NCBI GenBank assembly: GCA_036381015.1
Contig: DASVDR010000036.1
Span: 1 to 43,838, forward strand
Direction of reading: 5' to 3'
Source of the DNA: Gammaproteobacteria bacterium
GTDB taxonomy: Bacteria > Pseudomonadota > Gammaproteobacteria > Steroidobacterales > Rariloculaceae
DNA length: 43,838 nucleotides
Shown: positions 18,867 through 27,901 of the stretch, in pieces
Layout of the letters: each line of letters opens with the position of its first letter
How positions within the stretch are numbered: position 1 is the stretch's first letter
The notes under the pieces: generated by a model
Seen by the model: only the letters and a program-made list of their open reading frames with translations
Database searches by the model: none
Told to the model about the DNA's origin: nothing
Program-made: the position numbers and the translations under genes

Positions 18867-20321
18867 ATGAAAAGAGGCTTGTGTCTGCTCGTGATGGTCG
18901 CGCAGGCGATCGTCCCTTGCGCATGGGCGGACGAGCTGCCCGATTTCGGCACGCCCGCCGACGCCGTGTTGAACAAGAGCCGCGAGGGCCAGCTCGGGCG
19001 CTCGGTCATGCTGGAGCTGCGCAACGCCGGCGTCGTCGTCGACGATCCGCTGCTCACCGAGTATGTCCAGTCGATCGGATCGCAGATCGCGAGCCACGCG
19101 AACGACGGAGATTACCGCTTCCGCTTCTTCGTCGTCGACGACGACAGCATCAACGCCTTCGCGCTCCCCGGCGGCTACGTCGGAGTGCACACGGGGCTGA
19201 TCCTCGCGAGCGAGAACGAAAGCGAGCTCGCCGGAGTCCTCGCTCACGAGGTCTCGCACGTCACCCAGCGGCACATTGCCCGCTCGCTCTACGACTCGCA
19301 GCGCACGAGCATCGTCTCGATGGCCGCGATGCTCGCGGCGATCCTGCTCGGCGCGGCCAGCGACATGCCGGGCGACGCGTTGGCGGGCGTCGTGTCCGCT
19401 TCGCAGGCCGCCGCCCTTCAGCGGCAAATCAACTTCACGCGCGCGAACGAGGCCGAGGCCGACCGCGTCGGCATCGAGGTGCTCTCGAAGGCCGGCTTCG
19501 ACCCGAACGCGATGGCCACGTTCTTCGAGAAGCTGTCGAAGCGCTACGGGATCTCCCGACAGGCCGTGCCCGCGATCCTGCAGACGCACCCGGTGACCGC
19601 GCAGCGCATCGCCGAGGCGCGCGCCCGCGCGCGGCAACTCCCGCAGCGCCGCGTCACGAGCAGCGTCAGCTACGAGCTCGCGAAGGCGCGGGTCCAGGTG
19701 CTGAGCGCGCCGAGCGCCGCGGCGGCTCTCGACGTGTTCGAGACGAAGCCCGATCCGGACTCGGCCGCCAACCGTTACGGGCGTGCGCTCGCCCTCGCGC
19801 AGGCCGGCCGCAACGACGAGGCGGAGCGCATGTTTCGTGAGCTCGCCGGCGAGGCCCCGGGCGTCATCGCTTACCGGATCGGCCGCGGCGAGGCGCTTGC
19901 GGCCAGCGGATCGATGGAGCAGGCGCTCGCGGTCTACGCGGACGCGATCCGCCTCTTCCCGCGCAACGTTCCGCTCACGATCAGCTATGCCGAGGCGCTC
20001 CTCGAAGCGGGGAAGCCCGGAGAGGCGCACGATCTGCTGCTCGATCTGCTGAACAACGTCCCGCCGACACCGGCTCAGATCCGGCTGATCGCCCGTGCCG
20101 CAAACGCCGAGGGCGACGCGTTGAACGCCCATTACTATATGGGCGAGTACTACGTCTCCGTCGGCAACCTCCCGCTCGCGATCAATCAGCTGCGTATGGC
20201 GCTCGAGCTGCCCGACGCGCACGAGGTGGAGCGGGCCCGGCTGAACGCGCGGCTAGAGGAGCTGATCGAGTACCTGCCCGAGGAGCAGCGCGAGGACGCG
20301 CTCCGCAGGCATTCCGGGTGA
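18867..20321 (+). CDS. bepA: Periplasmic M48 metalloprotease with TPR domain (BepA-like)
   Basis: A 484-residue exported protein. Residues 1-22 form a signal peptide (cleavage near AWA-DE). The M48 zinc site is HEVSH (His127, Glu128, His131), with a third-ligand glutamate in ANEAEADRVGIE. The second half (about 275-480) has TPR-like helices. In E. coli BepA degrades stalled LptD and BamA at the outer membrane and promotes LptD assembly. The start MKRGLCLL has a GGAGGG site; an upstream ATG (18828) would bury the signal. It is 43 bases downstream of bcp. Confidence 0.93.
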   Translation: MKRGLCLLVMVAQAIVPCAWADELPDFGTPADAVLNKSREGQLGRSVMLELRNAGVVVDDPLLTEYVQSIGSQIASHANDGDYRFRFFVVDDDSINAFALPGGYVGVHTGLILASENESELAGVLAHEVSHVTQRHIARSLYDSQRTSIVSMAAMLAAILLGAASDMPGDALAGVVSASQAAALQRQINFTRANEAEADRVGIEVLSKAGFDPNAMATFFEKLSKRYGISRQAVPAILQTHPVTAQRIAEARARARQLPQRRVTSSVSYELAKARVQVLSAPSAAAALDVFETKPDPDSAANRYGRALALAQAGRNDEAERMFRELAGEAPGVIAYRIGRGEALAASGSMEQALAVYADAIRLFPRNVPLTISYAEALLEAGKPGEAHDLLLDLLNNVPPTPAQIRLIARAANAEGDALNAHYYMGEYYVSVGNLPLAINQLRMALELPDAHEVERARLNARLEELIEYLPEEQREDALRRHSG

Positions 20322-20437
20322 CGTATCGGCAGCGGACACCGCGCGCCTCCCGCGCGTAGCGCGATCCTCGAGCCCGCGCCGGCGGGCGCCGCGTTCCTCC
20401 TCGATCCTGCCTGATCCCCGGTTTCCCGGCGCACCAA

Positions 20438-20458
20438 ATAGCACTAAAATGGTCCTAT
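20438..20458 (+). promoter_or_regulatory. Candidate operator of the suf regulator (Rrf2-type palindrome)
   Basis: Inverted repeat ATAGCAC - 7 bases - GTCCTAT, with 6 of 7 positions paired, 24 bases before the regulator's ATG. It overlaps a TAAAAT box (20445-20450) that could be a -10, so a bound protein would repress. Rrf2/IscR proteins bind dyads beginning with ATA and ending with TAT. Autoregulation is inferred. Confidence 0.5.
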
Positions 20459-20482
20459 ATCGGGACGGCGAGCGGGTGACCC

Positions 20483-20944
20483 ATGCTGCGAATGAGCAAG
20501 CTCACGGACTACGGGACGCTGGTCCTCGCGCAGTTGGCGGCGAACGAGGGCGGCCTATCCACTTGCGGCGCCGTCGCCGAGGCGACGCGGCTCGGGCAGG
20601 CCACGGTCAGCAAGCTGCTGAAGCTGCTCGTGCATGCGGGCCTCGTCGTCTCCGTCAGGGGGGTTCAGGGCGGTTACGCCCTCGCCCGCTCGCCGGAGTC
20701 GATCACCGCCGCCGAGATTCTGGACGCGCTCGAGGGGCCGGTCGCGATCACCGCGTGCAGCTCCGCCGTCGGCGCGTGCGATCTCGAGGGGCACTGCCGG
20801 GTCGGCGCGGCTTGGCAGCGGATCAATCGAAGCATCCGCCTGGCGCTCGAATCGGTCACGCTCGCCGACCTCGAGACTTCGGACGACCCGCTCCCGGCGC
20901 CCGCATTGGCGCAGCGAATTCGGAAGTCCGCGGCGCTTCCCTAG
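20483..20944 (+). CDS. sufR: Rrf2-family regulator of the suf operon
   Basis: A 153-residue winged-helix regulator. The DNA-binding half covers about residues 1-70 (MSKLTDYGTLVLAQLA, SKLLKLLVHAGLV, GVQGGYALAR). Three cysteines, in ACSSAVGACDLEGHC, match the Fe-S cluster site of Rrf2/IscR proteins. The type is the SUF regulator first described from Xanthomonas-like genomes, not the cyanobacterial SufR, so the symbol is provisional. It sits 12 bases upstream of sufB and is probably cotranscribed, sensing Fe-S status and adjusting suf expression. Confidence 0.9.
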   Translation: MLRMSKLTDYGTLVLAQLAANEGGLSTCGAVAEATRLGQATVSKLLKLLVHAGLVVSVRGVQGGYALARSPESITAAEILDALEGPVAITACSSAVGACDLEGHCRVGAAWQRINRSIRLALESVTLADLETSDDPLPAPALAQRIRKSAALP

Positions 20945-20956
20945 GAAAGGAATCGG

Positions 20957-22405
<1,449 letters not shown>

Positions 22406-22505
22406 TGGTGCCGTCTCGGTCGAGGGTACCGGACATGCATTGCGTCCGTTCGGTCCCGGACACGCACTCGGCGGACACGGAGCGCAGGCACGCGGAGGGA
22501 TTCGG

Positions 22506-23261
22506 ATGCTGCGAATAAGGAATTTGCGAGTGGAGGTCGACGCGCGGCCGATCCTGAAAGGGCTCGATCTCGACGTCGGCACCGGCGAAGTGCACGCGAT
22601 CATGGGGCCCAACGGCTCCGGGAAGAGCACGCTCGCCCAGGTTCTCGCCGGGCGCGAGGACTACACGGTCACGGCGGGCAGCGTGGAGCTCGACGGCAAG
22701 GACTTGCTCGCGATGTCGCCGGAGGACCGCGCCCGGGAAGGCGTGTTCCTCGCCTTTCAGTACCCGATCGAGATTCCGGGCGTGAACAACGCGTACCTTC
22801 TGAAGGCCGCGCTCAACGCCCAGCGCAAAGCCCGCGGAGAGCCGCAGATCGACGCATTCGAGTTCATGAAGCTGATCAACGCGAAGCTCGAGCTGATGCA
22901 GATGTCGCGCGACTTCCTGCATCGCAGCGTGAACGAAGGCTTCTCAGGCGGCGAGAAGAAACGCAACGAGATTCTCCAGATGCTCATGCTCGAGCCGCGG
23001 CTCGCGCTGCTCGACGAGACGGATTCCGGTCTCGACGTCGACGCGCTGAAGGTCGTCGCGTCCGGAATCAACAGCCTCCGCGGCCCGGATCGCTCGATGG
23101 TGCTCGTGACTCACTACGAGCGGCTGCTCGAGCTCGTCGTGCCGGACTTCGTCCACGTGCTCGCAGGCGGTCGGATCGTGAAGTCCGGCGATCGCACGCT
23201 CGCGCGGGAGCTCGACGCGCGCGGCTACGACTGGGTCCAAGCCGAGGCGGCAGCATCGTGA
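22506..23261 (+). CDS. sufC: Fe-S assembly ATPase SufC
   Basis: ABC-type ATPase of the SufBCD complex; ATP binding rearranges the scaffold. The 251-residue protein has Walker A GPNGSGKST, the SufC signature FSGGEKKRNEILQM, and Walker B ALLDETDSGLDVDAL. The ATG at 22506 has a GGAGGGA site; an in-frame upstream start (22440) lacks family similarity. The stop overlaps the GTG of sufD (GTGA). Confidence 0.98.
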   Translation: MLRIRNLRVEVDARPILKGLDLDVGTGEVHAIMGPNGSGKSTLAQVLAGREDYTVTAGSVELDGKDLLAMSPEDRAREGVFLAFQYPIEIPGVNNAYLLKAALNAQRKARGEPQIDAFEFMKLINAKLELMQMSRDFLHRSVNEGFSGGEKKRNEILQMLMLEPRLALLDETDSGLDVDALKVVASGINSLRGPDRSMVLVTHYERLLELVVPDFVHVLAGGRIVKSGDRTLARELDARGYDWVQAEAAAS

Positions 23262-24556
23262 GCGCGAACGTTCTCGAAATGCAGTTCGAAAGCCAGCGCC
23301 ACGGGCTGCCGGGCTCTGTAGAGCAGCGCCGCGCGGCGCTCGATGCATTCCTCGGGCACGGCTTTCCGACGCGCCGCGACGAGGCGTGGAAGTACACGGA
23401 TCTGAAGCCGATCGCGTCCGGGCGCTTCGCTCCCGCCCCGCCTCCGGCGGCCGATTCCGGACGCAAGGCGGTCGAAACGGCGCTGGCCGAGGCCGTACCC
23501 GAAGCGGGCGCCGGGCGGCGTGTCGTCTTCGTCGACGGCCGGCTGGACCGCGCGCTCTCTCGCCTTCACGGCGGCGGCCTCGAGATCGCGGCGCTCGGCG
23601 CCGACGGAGACCGTCTCACGTCTCCGGGCCGCGCAGGCCGGCTCGACGCGCATCCGCTCGCTCAGCTCAACCGTGCCTTCGCCCGGGACGGCGTCGCGGT
23701 CCGCGTCGCGGCGGGAAGCGCGATCGACTCGCCGCTCGAAATCTTCCTGGCCGGCGGCGCCGCGCACGAGCTCGCCCAGCACGTCCGCCTCTCGATCGAA
23801 CTCGGCCCGAACGCGTCGCTCGCCATCGTCGTGCATTGTCTCGACTCCGGCGCGTCGCCGAATTGGCTGAACCTGGTCCTCGACGTCGTGCAGGCCGAAG
23901 GCTCGCGCCTGTCGCTCCATCGCCTTCAGGAGCACGGCGCGGAGGTCTTCCACACGTCGCTGCTCGCGGCCGAGCTCGCGAAGGATTCGTGCCTGCAGGT
24001 CGGCTACGTCGATCTCGGCGCCCGGCTCGCGCGTAACGACATCGACCTCCGGCTCGCCGAGCCGGGCGCGAGCGCGGACGTCTTCGGCATTTTCCTTGCG
24101 TCGTCGGGCCAGCACATCGACGAGCACATCCGGATCGACCATGCCGCCGAGCACACGACGAGCGCCACGGCCTTTCGCGGCATCGCGGGCCGCAACGGCC
24201 GCGGCGTCTTCAACGGCAAGGTCATCGTGCGGCCCGGAGCGCAGCGCATCGACGCCCGCCAGAGCAGCGACAACCTGCTGCTCGCCGACCAGGCCGAGAT
24301 CGATACGAAGCCGGAGCTCGAGATCTATGCTGACGACGTGAAGTGCAGCCACGGCGCCACCGTAGGCGAGCTCGATGCGGAGCAGCTCTTCTACCTGCGC
24401 AGCCGCGGGCTGCCGGAGGATGCGGCGCGCGGTCTGCTCACGTTCGCATTCGCGAACGCGCTGCTGCGGCGCATCGAGCCGGAGCGGCTGCGAGAACGCG
24501 CCGCGCGCAAAGTCGCCGGCCAGCTGCCGGACCATGGATGGGAGGATCTCGGATGA
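23258..24556 (+). CDS. sufD: Fe-S assembly protein SufD
   Basis: Second scaffold subunit of SufBCD, needed for iron acquisition by the complex. The 432-residue product contains the N-terminal helical region (RRDEAWKYTDLKPIA, typical of SufD) and the C-terminal beta-helix and helical motif (VKCSHGATVGELDAEQLFYLRSRGL), including the conserved Cys-Ser-His. The GTG start overlaps the sufC stop, and the stop overlaps the sufS ATG. Confidence 0.97.
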   Translation: MSANVLEMQFESQRHGLPGSVEQRRAALDAFLGHGFPTRRDEAWKYTDLKPIASGRFAPAPPPAADSGRKAVETALAEAVPEAGAGRRVVFVDGRLDRALSRLHGGGLEIAALGADGDRLTSPGRAGRLDAHPLAQLNRAFARDGVAVRVAAGSAIDSPLEIFLAGGAAHELAQHVRLSIELGPNASLAIVVHCLDSGASPNWLNLVLDVVQAEGSRLSLHRLQEHGAEVFHTSLLAAELAKDSCLQVGYVDLGARLARNDIDLRLAEPGASADVFGIFLASSGQHIDEHIRIDHAAEHTTSATAFRGIAGRNGRGVFNGKVIVRPGAQRIDARQSSDNLLLADQAEIDTKPELEIYADDVKCSHGATVGELDAEQLFYLRSRGLPEDAARGLLTFAFANALLRRIEPERLRERAARKVAGQLPDHGWEDLG

Positions 24557-25806
24557 GCGCCACCGCCGCACGGCCGGAGCACGCCGGCGCAGTCAGTGAC
24601 ATCGCCTCGCTTCGGGAGCGCTTTCCCGCGCTCCGCCAGCACGTGCACGGCAAGCCGCTCGTGTACCTCGACAACGCCGCGTCGTCGCAGTGCCCGCAGC
24701 CCGTCCTCGACGCGATGCTCCGGCAGCAGCGCTCGAACCATGCGAACGTGCACCGCGGCGTGCACGCGCTCAGCGAGCGCGCCACGGAAACGTTCGAGGC
24801 CGCCCGCGACAAGATTCGCGCGTACATCAACGCGTCGGGAACCGACGAGATCGTCTATACACGCGGCACCACGGAATCGATCAACCTCGTCGCCGCGAGC
24901 CTCGGCGCAAGCCTCCTCGGTGCCGGCGACGAGGTGCTGATCACGCACATGGAGCACCACTCGAACATCATTCCGTGGCAGCTCGTGTGCGAGCGTGTCG
25001 GCGCCCGGCTCGTCCCGGCGCCGATTACCGAGCGTGGCGAGCTCGACCTCGACGCGTTCGACCGGCTGCTCACGGAGCGCACGAAGATCGTGGCCGTTGG
25101 CCACGTCTCGAACGCGCTGGGCACGGTCAACCCGGTGCGGCGCCTGATCGAGCGAGCCCACGCGGCCGGCGCCGTGGTCCTCGTCGACGGGGCGCAGGCC
25201 GTGCCGCATATGCGGGTCGACGTGCAGGCGCTCGACTGCGATTTCTACGCGTTCTCCGGCCACAAGATGTTCGCGCCGACCGGCATCGGCGTGCTGTACG
25301 GCAAGCGCGAGCTGCTCGACCGGATGCCCCCGTACCAGGGCGGCGGAGAGATGATCCTCTCGGTGAGCTTCGACAAGACGCTCTACAATGCCCTGCCCTA
25401 CAAGTTCGAGGCCGGCACGCCGAACATCACGGGCGCGGTCGCGCTCGGCGCCGCCGTGGATTTTCTCTCCGGCATCGACTTCGCCGCGGTCGCAGCTCAC
25501 GAGAGCCGCCTGCTCGAGTACGCCACCGAGAAGGTGCTCGAGCTCGGCGCCCGCGTGATCGGCACGGCGGAGCACAAGGCGGGCGTGCTCTCCTTCGTGC
25601 TCCCCGGGATCCACGCGCACGACGTGGGCACGATCGTCGACAGCGAGGGCGTCGCGATCCGCACCGGCCATCACTGTGCGATGCCGGTGATGGAGCGCTT
25701 CGGCGTTCCGGCCACTGCGCGCGCCTCGTTCGCTCTGTACAACAACCGGGACGACGTCGACCGGCTCGTCGTCGGCCTGCGCCGCGCTTTGGAGATTTTT
25801 GCGTGA
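24553..25806 (+). CDS. sufS: Cysteine desulfurase SufS
   Basis: PLP-dependent group II cysteine desulfurase that supplies persulfide sulfur to the SUF scaffold. In the 417-residue product Lys238 (FSGHKMF) is the PLP lysine and Cys375 (TGHHCAMPVM) the catalytic cysteine. His-rich THMEHHSNIIPW and VDGAQAVPHM are present. The ATG at 24553 overlaps the sufD stop. Sulfur transfer probably goes through the SufU encoded next, since no sufE is in the operon. Confidence 0.98.
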   Translation: MSATAARPEHAGAVSDIASLRERFPALRQHVHGKPLVYLDNAASSQCPQPVLDAMLRQQRSNHANVHRGVHALSERATETFEAARDKIRAYINASGTDEIVYTRGTTESINLVAASLGASLLGAGDEVLITHMEHHSNIIPWQLVCERVGARLVPAPITERGELDLDAFDRLLTERTKIVAVGHVSNALGTVNPVRRLIERAHAAGAVVLVDGAQAVPHMRVDVQALDCDFYAFSGHKMFAPTGIGVLYGKRELLDRMPPYQGGGEMILSVSFDKTLYNALPYKFEAGTPNITGAVALGAAVDFLSGIDFAAVAAHESRLLEYATEKVLELGARVIGTAEHKAGVLSFVLPGIHAHDVGTIVDSEGVAIRTGHHCAMPVMERFGVPATARASFALYNNRDDVDRLVVGLRRALEIFA

Positions 25807-26249
25807 ACGAGCTCAAGGAGCTGTATCGCGAGGTCATCCTCGACCACAACCGCGATCCCCGCAATTTCGGCGAGATCGAGGACGCGGACCGCGTCGTCGA
25901 AGGCGTCAATCCGCTCTGCGGAGACAAGATGACGCTGTACGTGAAGCTCGACGGCGATCGAATCGACGACATCAAGTTCAAGGGGACCGGATGCGCGATC
26001 TCGATCGCATCGTCGTCGCTGATGACCGACCGCGTGAAGGGCGCTTCCGTCGAGGAGTCGATGAGCTTGTTCGGCGCAATCCACGAAATGCTGACCGGAA
26101 ACGGCGAAGCTTCGCTCGAGGATCTCGACAAGCTCGCGGCACTCGCGGGCGTTCGCGAGTATCCGACGCGCGTGAAGTGCGCAAGCCTCGCATGGCACGC
26201 GCTGAAAGCCGCGCTCGCTGGCTCCGCCCAGCAGATATCCACCGAGTGA
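25803..26249 (+). CDS. sufU: SufU sulfur-transfer protein
   Basis: A 148-residue U-type protein that takes persulfide from SufS. Zinc/sulfur ligands are visible as Cys39 and Asp41 (PLCGDK), Cys64 (GTGCAIS) and Cys126 (VKCASL). The segment between about residues 88 and 122 has the insertion that separates SufU from the IscU scaffold. The GTG start overlaps the sufS stop by 4 bases. The context supports a transfer role rather than a scaffold role. Confidence 0.96.
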   Translation: MNELKELYREVILDHNRDPRNFGEIEDADRVVEGVNPLCGDKMTLYVKLDGDRIDDIKFKGTGCAISIASSSLMTDRVKGASVEESMSLFGAIHEMLTGNGEASLEDLDKLAALAGVREYPTRVKCASLAWHALKAALAGSAQQISTE

Positions 26250-26252
26250 GTC

Positions 26253-26804
26253 ATGTATTTCGGACACAATGAACCGGTCACGTTCTCGCGCGACTGCGAG
26301 GCCGTCCTGATCCCGGCCGGCGAGAAGGTGATGCTGCCGGCCGGCACGTTCGGCTTTCTGACGCAGGCGCTCGGCGGCAGCTTCACCATCTACATCGAAG
26401 GCAACCTCTTCCGCATCGCGGGCATCGATGCCGACGCGATCGGCAAGGAGCCGCTGCAGGCGCCCGAAATTCCGGAGAACGCCACCGAGAGCGACGTCGA
26501 GGCCGTCGTGTGGAGTCAGCTTCGCACCTGCTTCGATCCCGAGATTCCGATCAACATCGTGGACCTCGGTCTCGTCTACGAGTGCGGGATCGAGCGCACC
26601 GAGAACGGCGGGCGGATCGTCCGCATCAAGATGACGCTGACGGCGCCGGGGTGCGGGATGGGCGACATTCTCGCCGCCGACGTGCGCGAGAAGATCGAGC
26701 TGATCCCCACCGTCGAGCGCGCGGACGTCGAGCTCGTGTTCGATCCGCCGTGGAACGCCTCGATGATGTCGGAAGAGGCCCGGCTCGAAGCCGGCCTGAT
26801 GTGA
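26253..26804 (+). CDS. sufT: SufT, long-form MIP18/DUF59 Fe-S maturation protein
   Basis: A 183-residue Fe-S maturation factor with an N-terminal extension (about residues 1-75) typical of the long SufT form and a C-terminal MIP18/DUF59 domain (about 82-180). The conserved DPEIPINIVDLGLVYE and TAPGCGMGD motifs are present, the latter with the family cysteine. SufT homologues help mature Fe-S enzymes, especially at high demand. The ATG is 3 bases after the sufU stop. Confidence 0.95.
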   Translation: MYFGHNEPVTFSRDCEAVLIPAGEKVMLPAGTFGFLTQALGGSFTIYIEGNLFRIAGIDADAIGKEPLQAPEIPENATESDVEAVVWSQLRTCFDPEIPINIVDLGLVYECGIERTENGGRIVRIKMTLTAPGCGMGDILAADVREKIELIPTVERADVELVFDPPWNASMMSEEARLEAGLM

Positions 26805-26835
26805 CGCGCCTCGGCGGCGCGCTCCGCTCGGCGGG

Positions 26836-27357
26836 ATGAAGCGGCTGACGCTGCTGCGGCATGCGAAGTCGAGCCACCGGGACGACGGGCTCGCCGACCT
26901 CGAAAGGCCGCTCTCCGCGCGCGGCGAGCGCGACGCACCGGCGATCGCGGAGCGCCTTGCGGCGCGCGGCGCGCGCCCGGCGCTGATCCTGACGAGCCAC
27001 GCAGTGCGCGCGAAGTCCACCGCGCGAATCGTGGCGGGCGTGCTTGGCTGCTCCGATGCCGTGCGCGTGGAGCCGGCGCTCTATCTGGCGTCGCCGGACG
27101 ACCTTCTCGCGATCGTCCACGCGCTCGACGACCGCCTCCCCGAGGCGCTGCTGGTCGGGCACAACCCCGGGCTCACGGATCTCGCGAACCGGCTGCTGCC
27201 CGACCTCGGCGGCCTCGACGACCTGCCGACGGCGGGCGTCGTGGCCGTAGAGAGCGAGGCCGAAACCTGGGCCGGGGTGGGCCGCTCCCGATGCCGCCTC
27301 CTCTACCGCGACGTTGGGCGATCGCGCACCGGATCGCGGGGCGGACACGAGCCGTAG
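26836..27357 (+). CDS. SixA-like histidine phosphatase
   Basis: A 173-residue phosphoglycerate-mutase-fold phosphatase. The catalytic RHA motif is in LTLLRHAKSSHRDD (His9), and the second histidine is in LLVGHNPGLTDLAN. This matches the SixA branch, whose E. coli member removes phosphate from phosphohistidine proteins. It is 31 bases after sufT, so read-through from the suf operon is possible without a known functional link. The end converges on hslR, leaving 82 bases in which I see no feature. Confidence 0.88.
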   Translation: MKRLTLLRHAKSSHRDDGLADLERPLSARGERDAPAIAERLAARGARPALILTSHAVRAKSTARIVAGVLGCSDAVRVEPALYLASPDDLLAIVHALDDRLPEALLVGHNPGLTDLANRLLPDLGGLDDLPTAGVVAVESEAETWAGVGRSRCRLLYRDVGRSRTGSRGGHEP

Positions 27358-27439
27358 AAAAAGCGTGCGGCGGCCGGCAGAGCTCGAGCCGGGGGGCGCA
27401 GCTCGCGGACCACGCCTCTTGCGGCTATGACTCTGGAGC

Positions 27440-27865
27440 TCAGGGCTCGCCGGAACGCTGGGCGCGGATCAGACGGCGCGTGCGCTTGTCCGGACGACCC
27501 GGCGTGGGCGATCGCCCAAGCAAGCGGTCGATCGAGCGGCGCTCGGCCGCTTCTTGCCCCCGAGCGATCGACTCCGCCGTTTCGACGTAGCAGCGCGCGG
27601 CCTCCGGGGCCGGCCCGCGCCGGCTCGGAATGCCGGCGACGGTCACCTCCCGCTCCAGGTCGTCCTTCGTGATCGAGAGGATGTCGCCGACTCTGACCTC
27701 GCGGGCCGGCTTCGCCCGCTGGCCGTTCACCCGAACGTGCCCCCCTTTCACGGCCTGCGCCGCGAGGCTGCGGGTCTTATAGAAGCGCGCGCACCAGAGC
27801 CAGCGGTCGATGCGCAGCGCCTCGGCCCCGTCAGCCTTCACCGCGCCCGAGATGCCCGCCGTCAC
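27440..27865 (-). CDS. hslR: Hsp15-type S4 RNA-binding protein
   Basis: A 141-residue cytoplasmic protein with an N-terminal S4 domain (about residues 16-75: RIDRWLWCARFYKTRSLA, GGHVRVNGQRAKPAREV) and a basic C-terminal tail. Hsp15 binds 50S subunits that carry a stalled peptidyl-tRNA after heat shock and helps recycle them. It starts 36 bases downstream of sppA in the same direction and is probably the last gene of that transcript. Confidence 0.93.
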   Translation of the reverse strand: MTAGISGAVKADGAEALRIDRWLWCARFYKTRSLAAQAVKGGHVRVNGQRAKPAREVRVGDILSITKDDLEREVTVAGIPSRRGPAPEAARCYVETAESIARGQEAAERRSIDRLLGRSPTPGRPDKRTRRLIRAQRSGEP

Positions 27866-27901
27866 GTCGCGCCACCTTCGACTGAACGGACGGTCCGCAT
27901 T

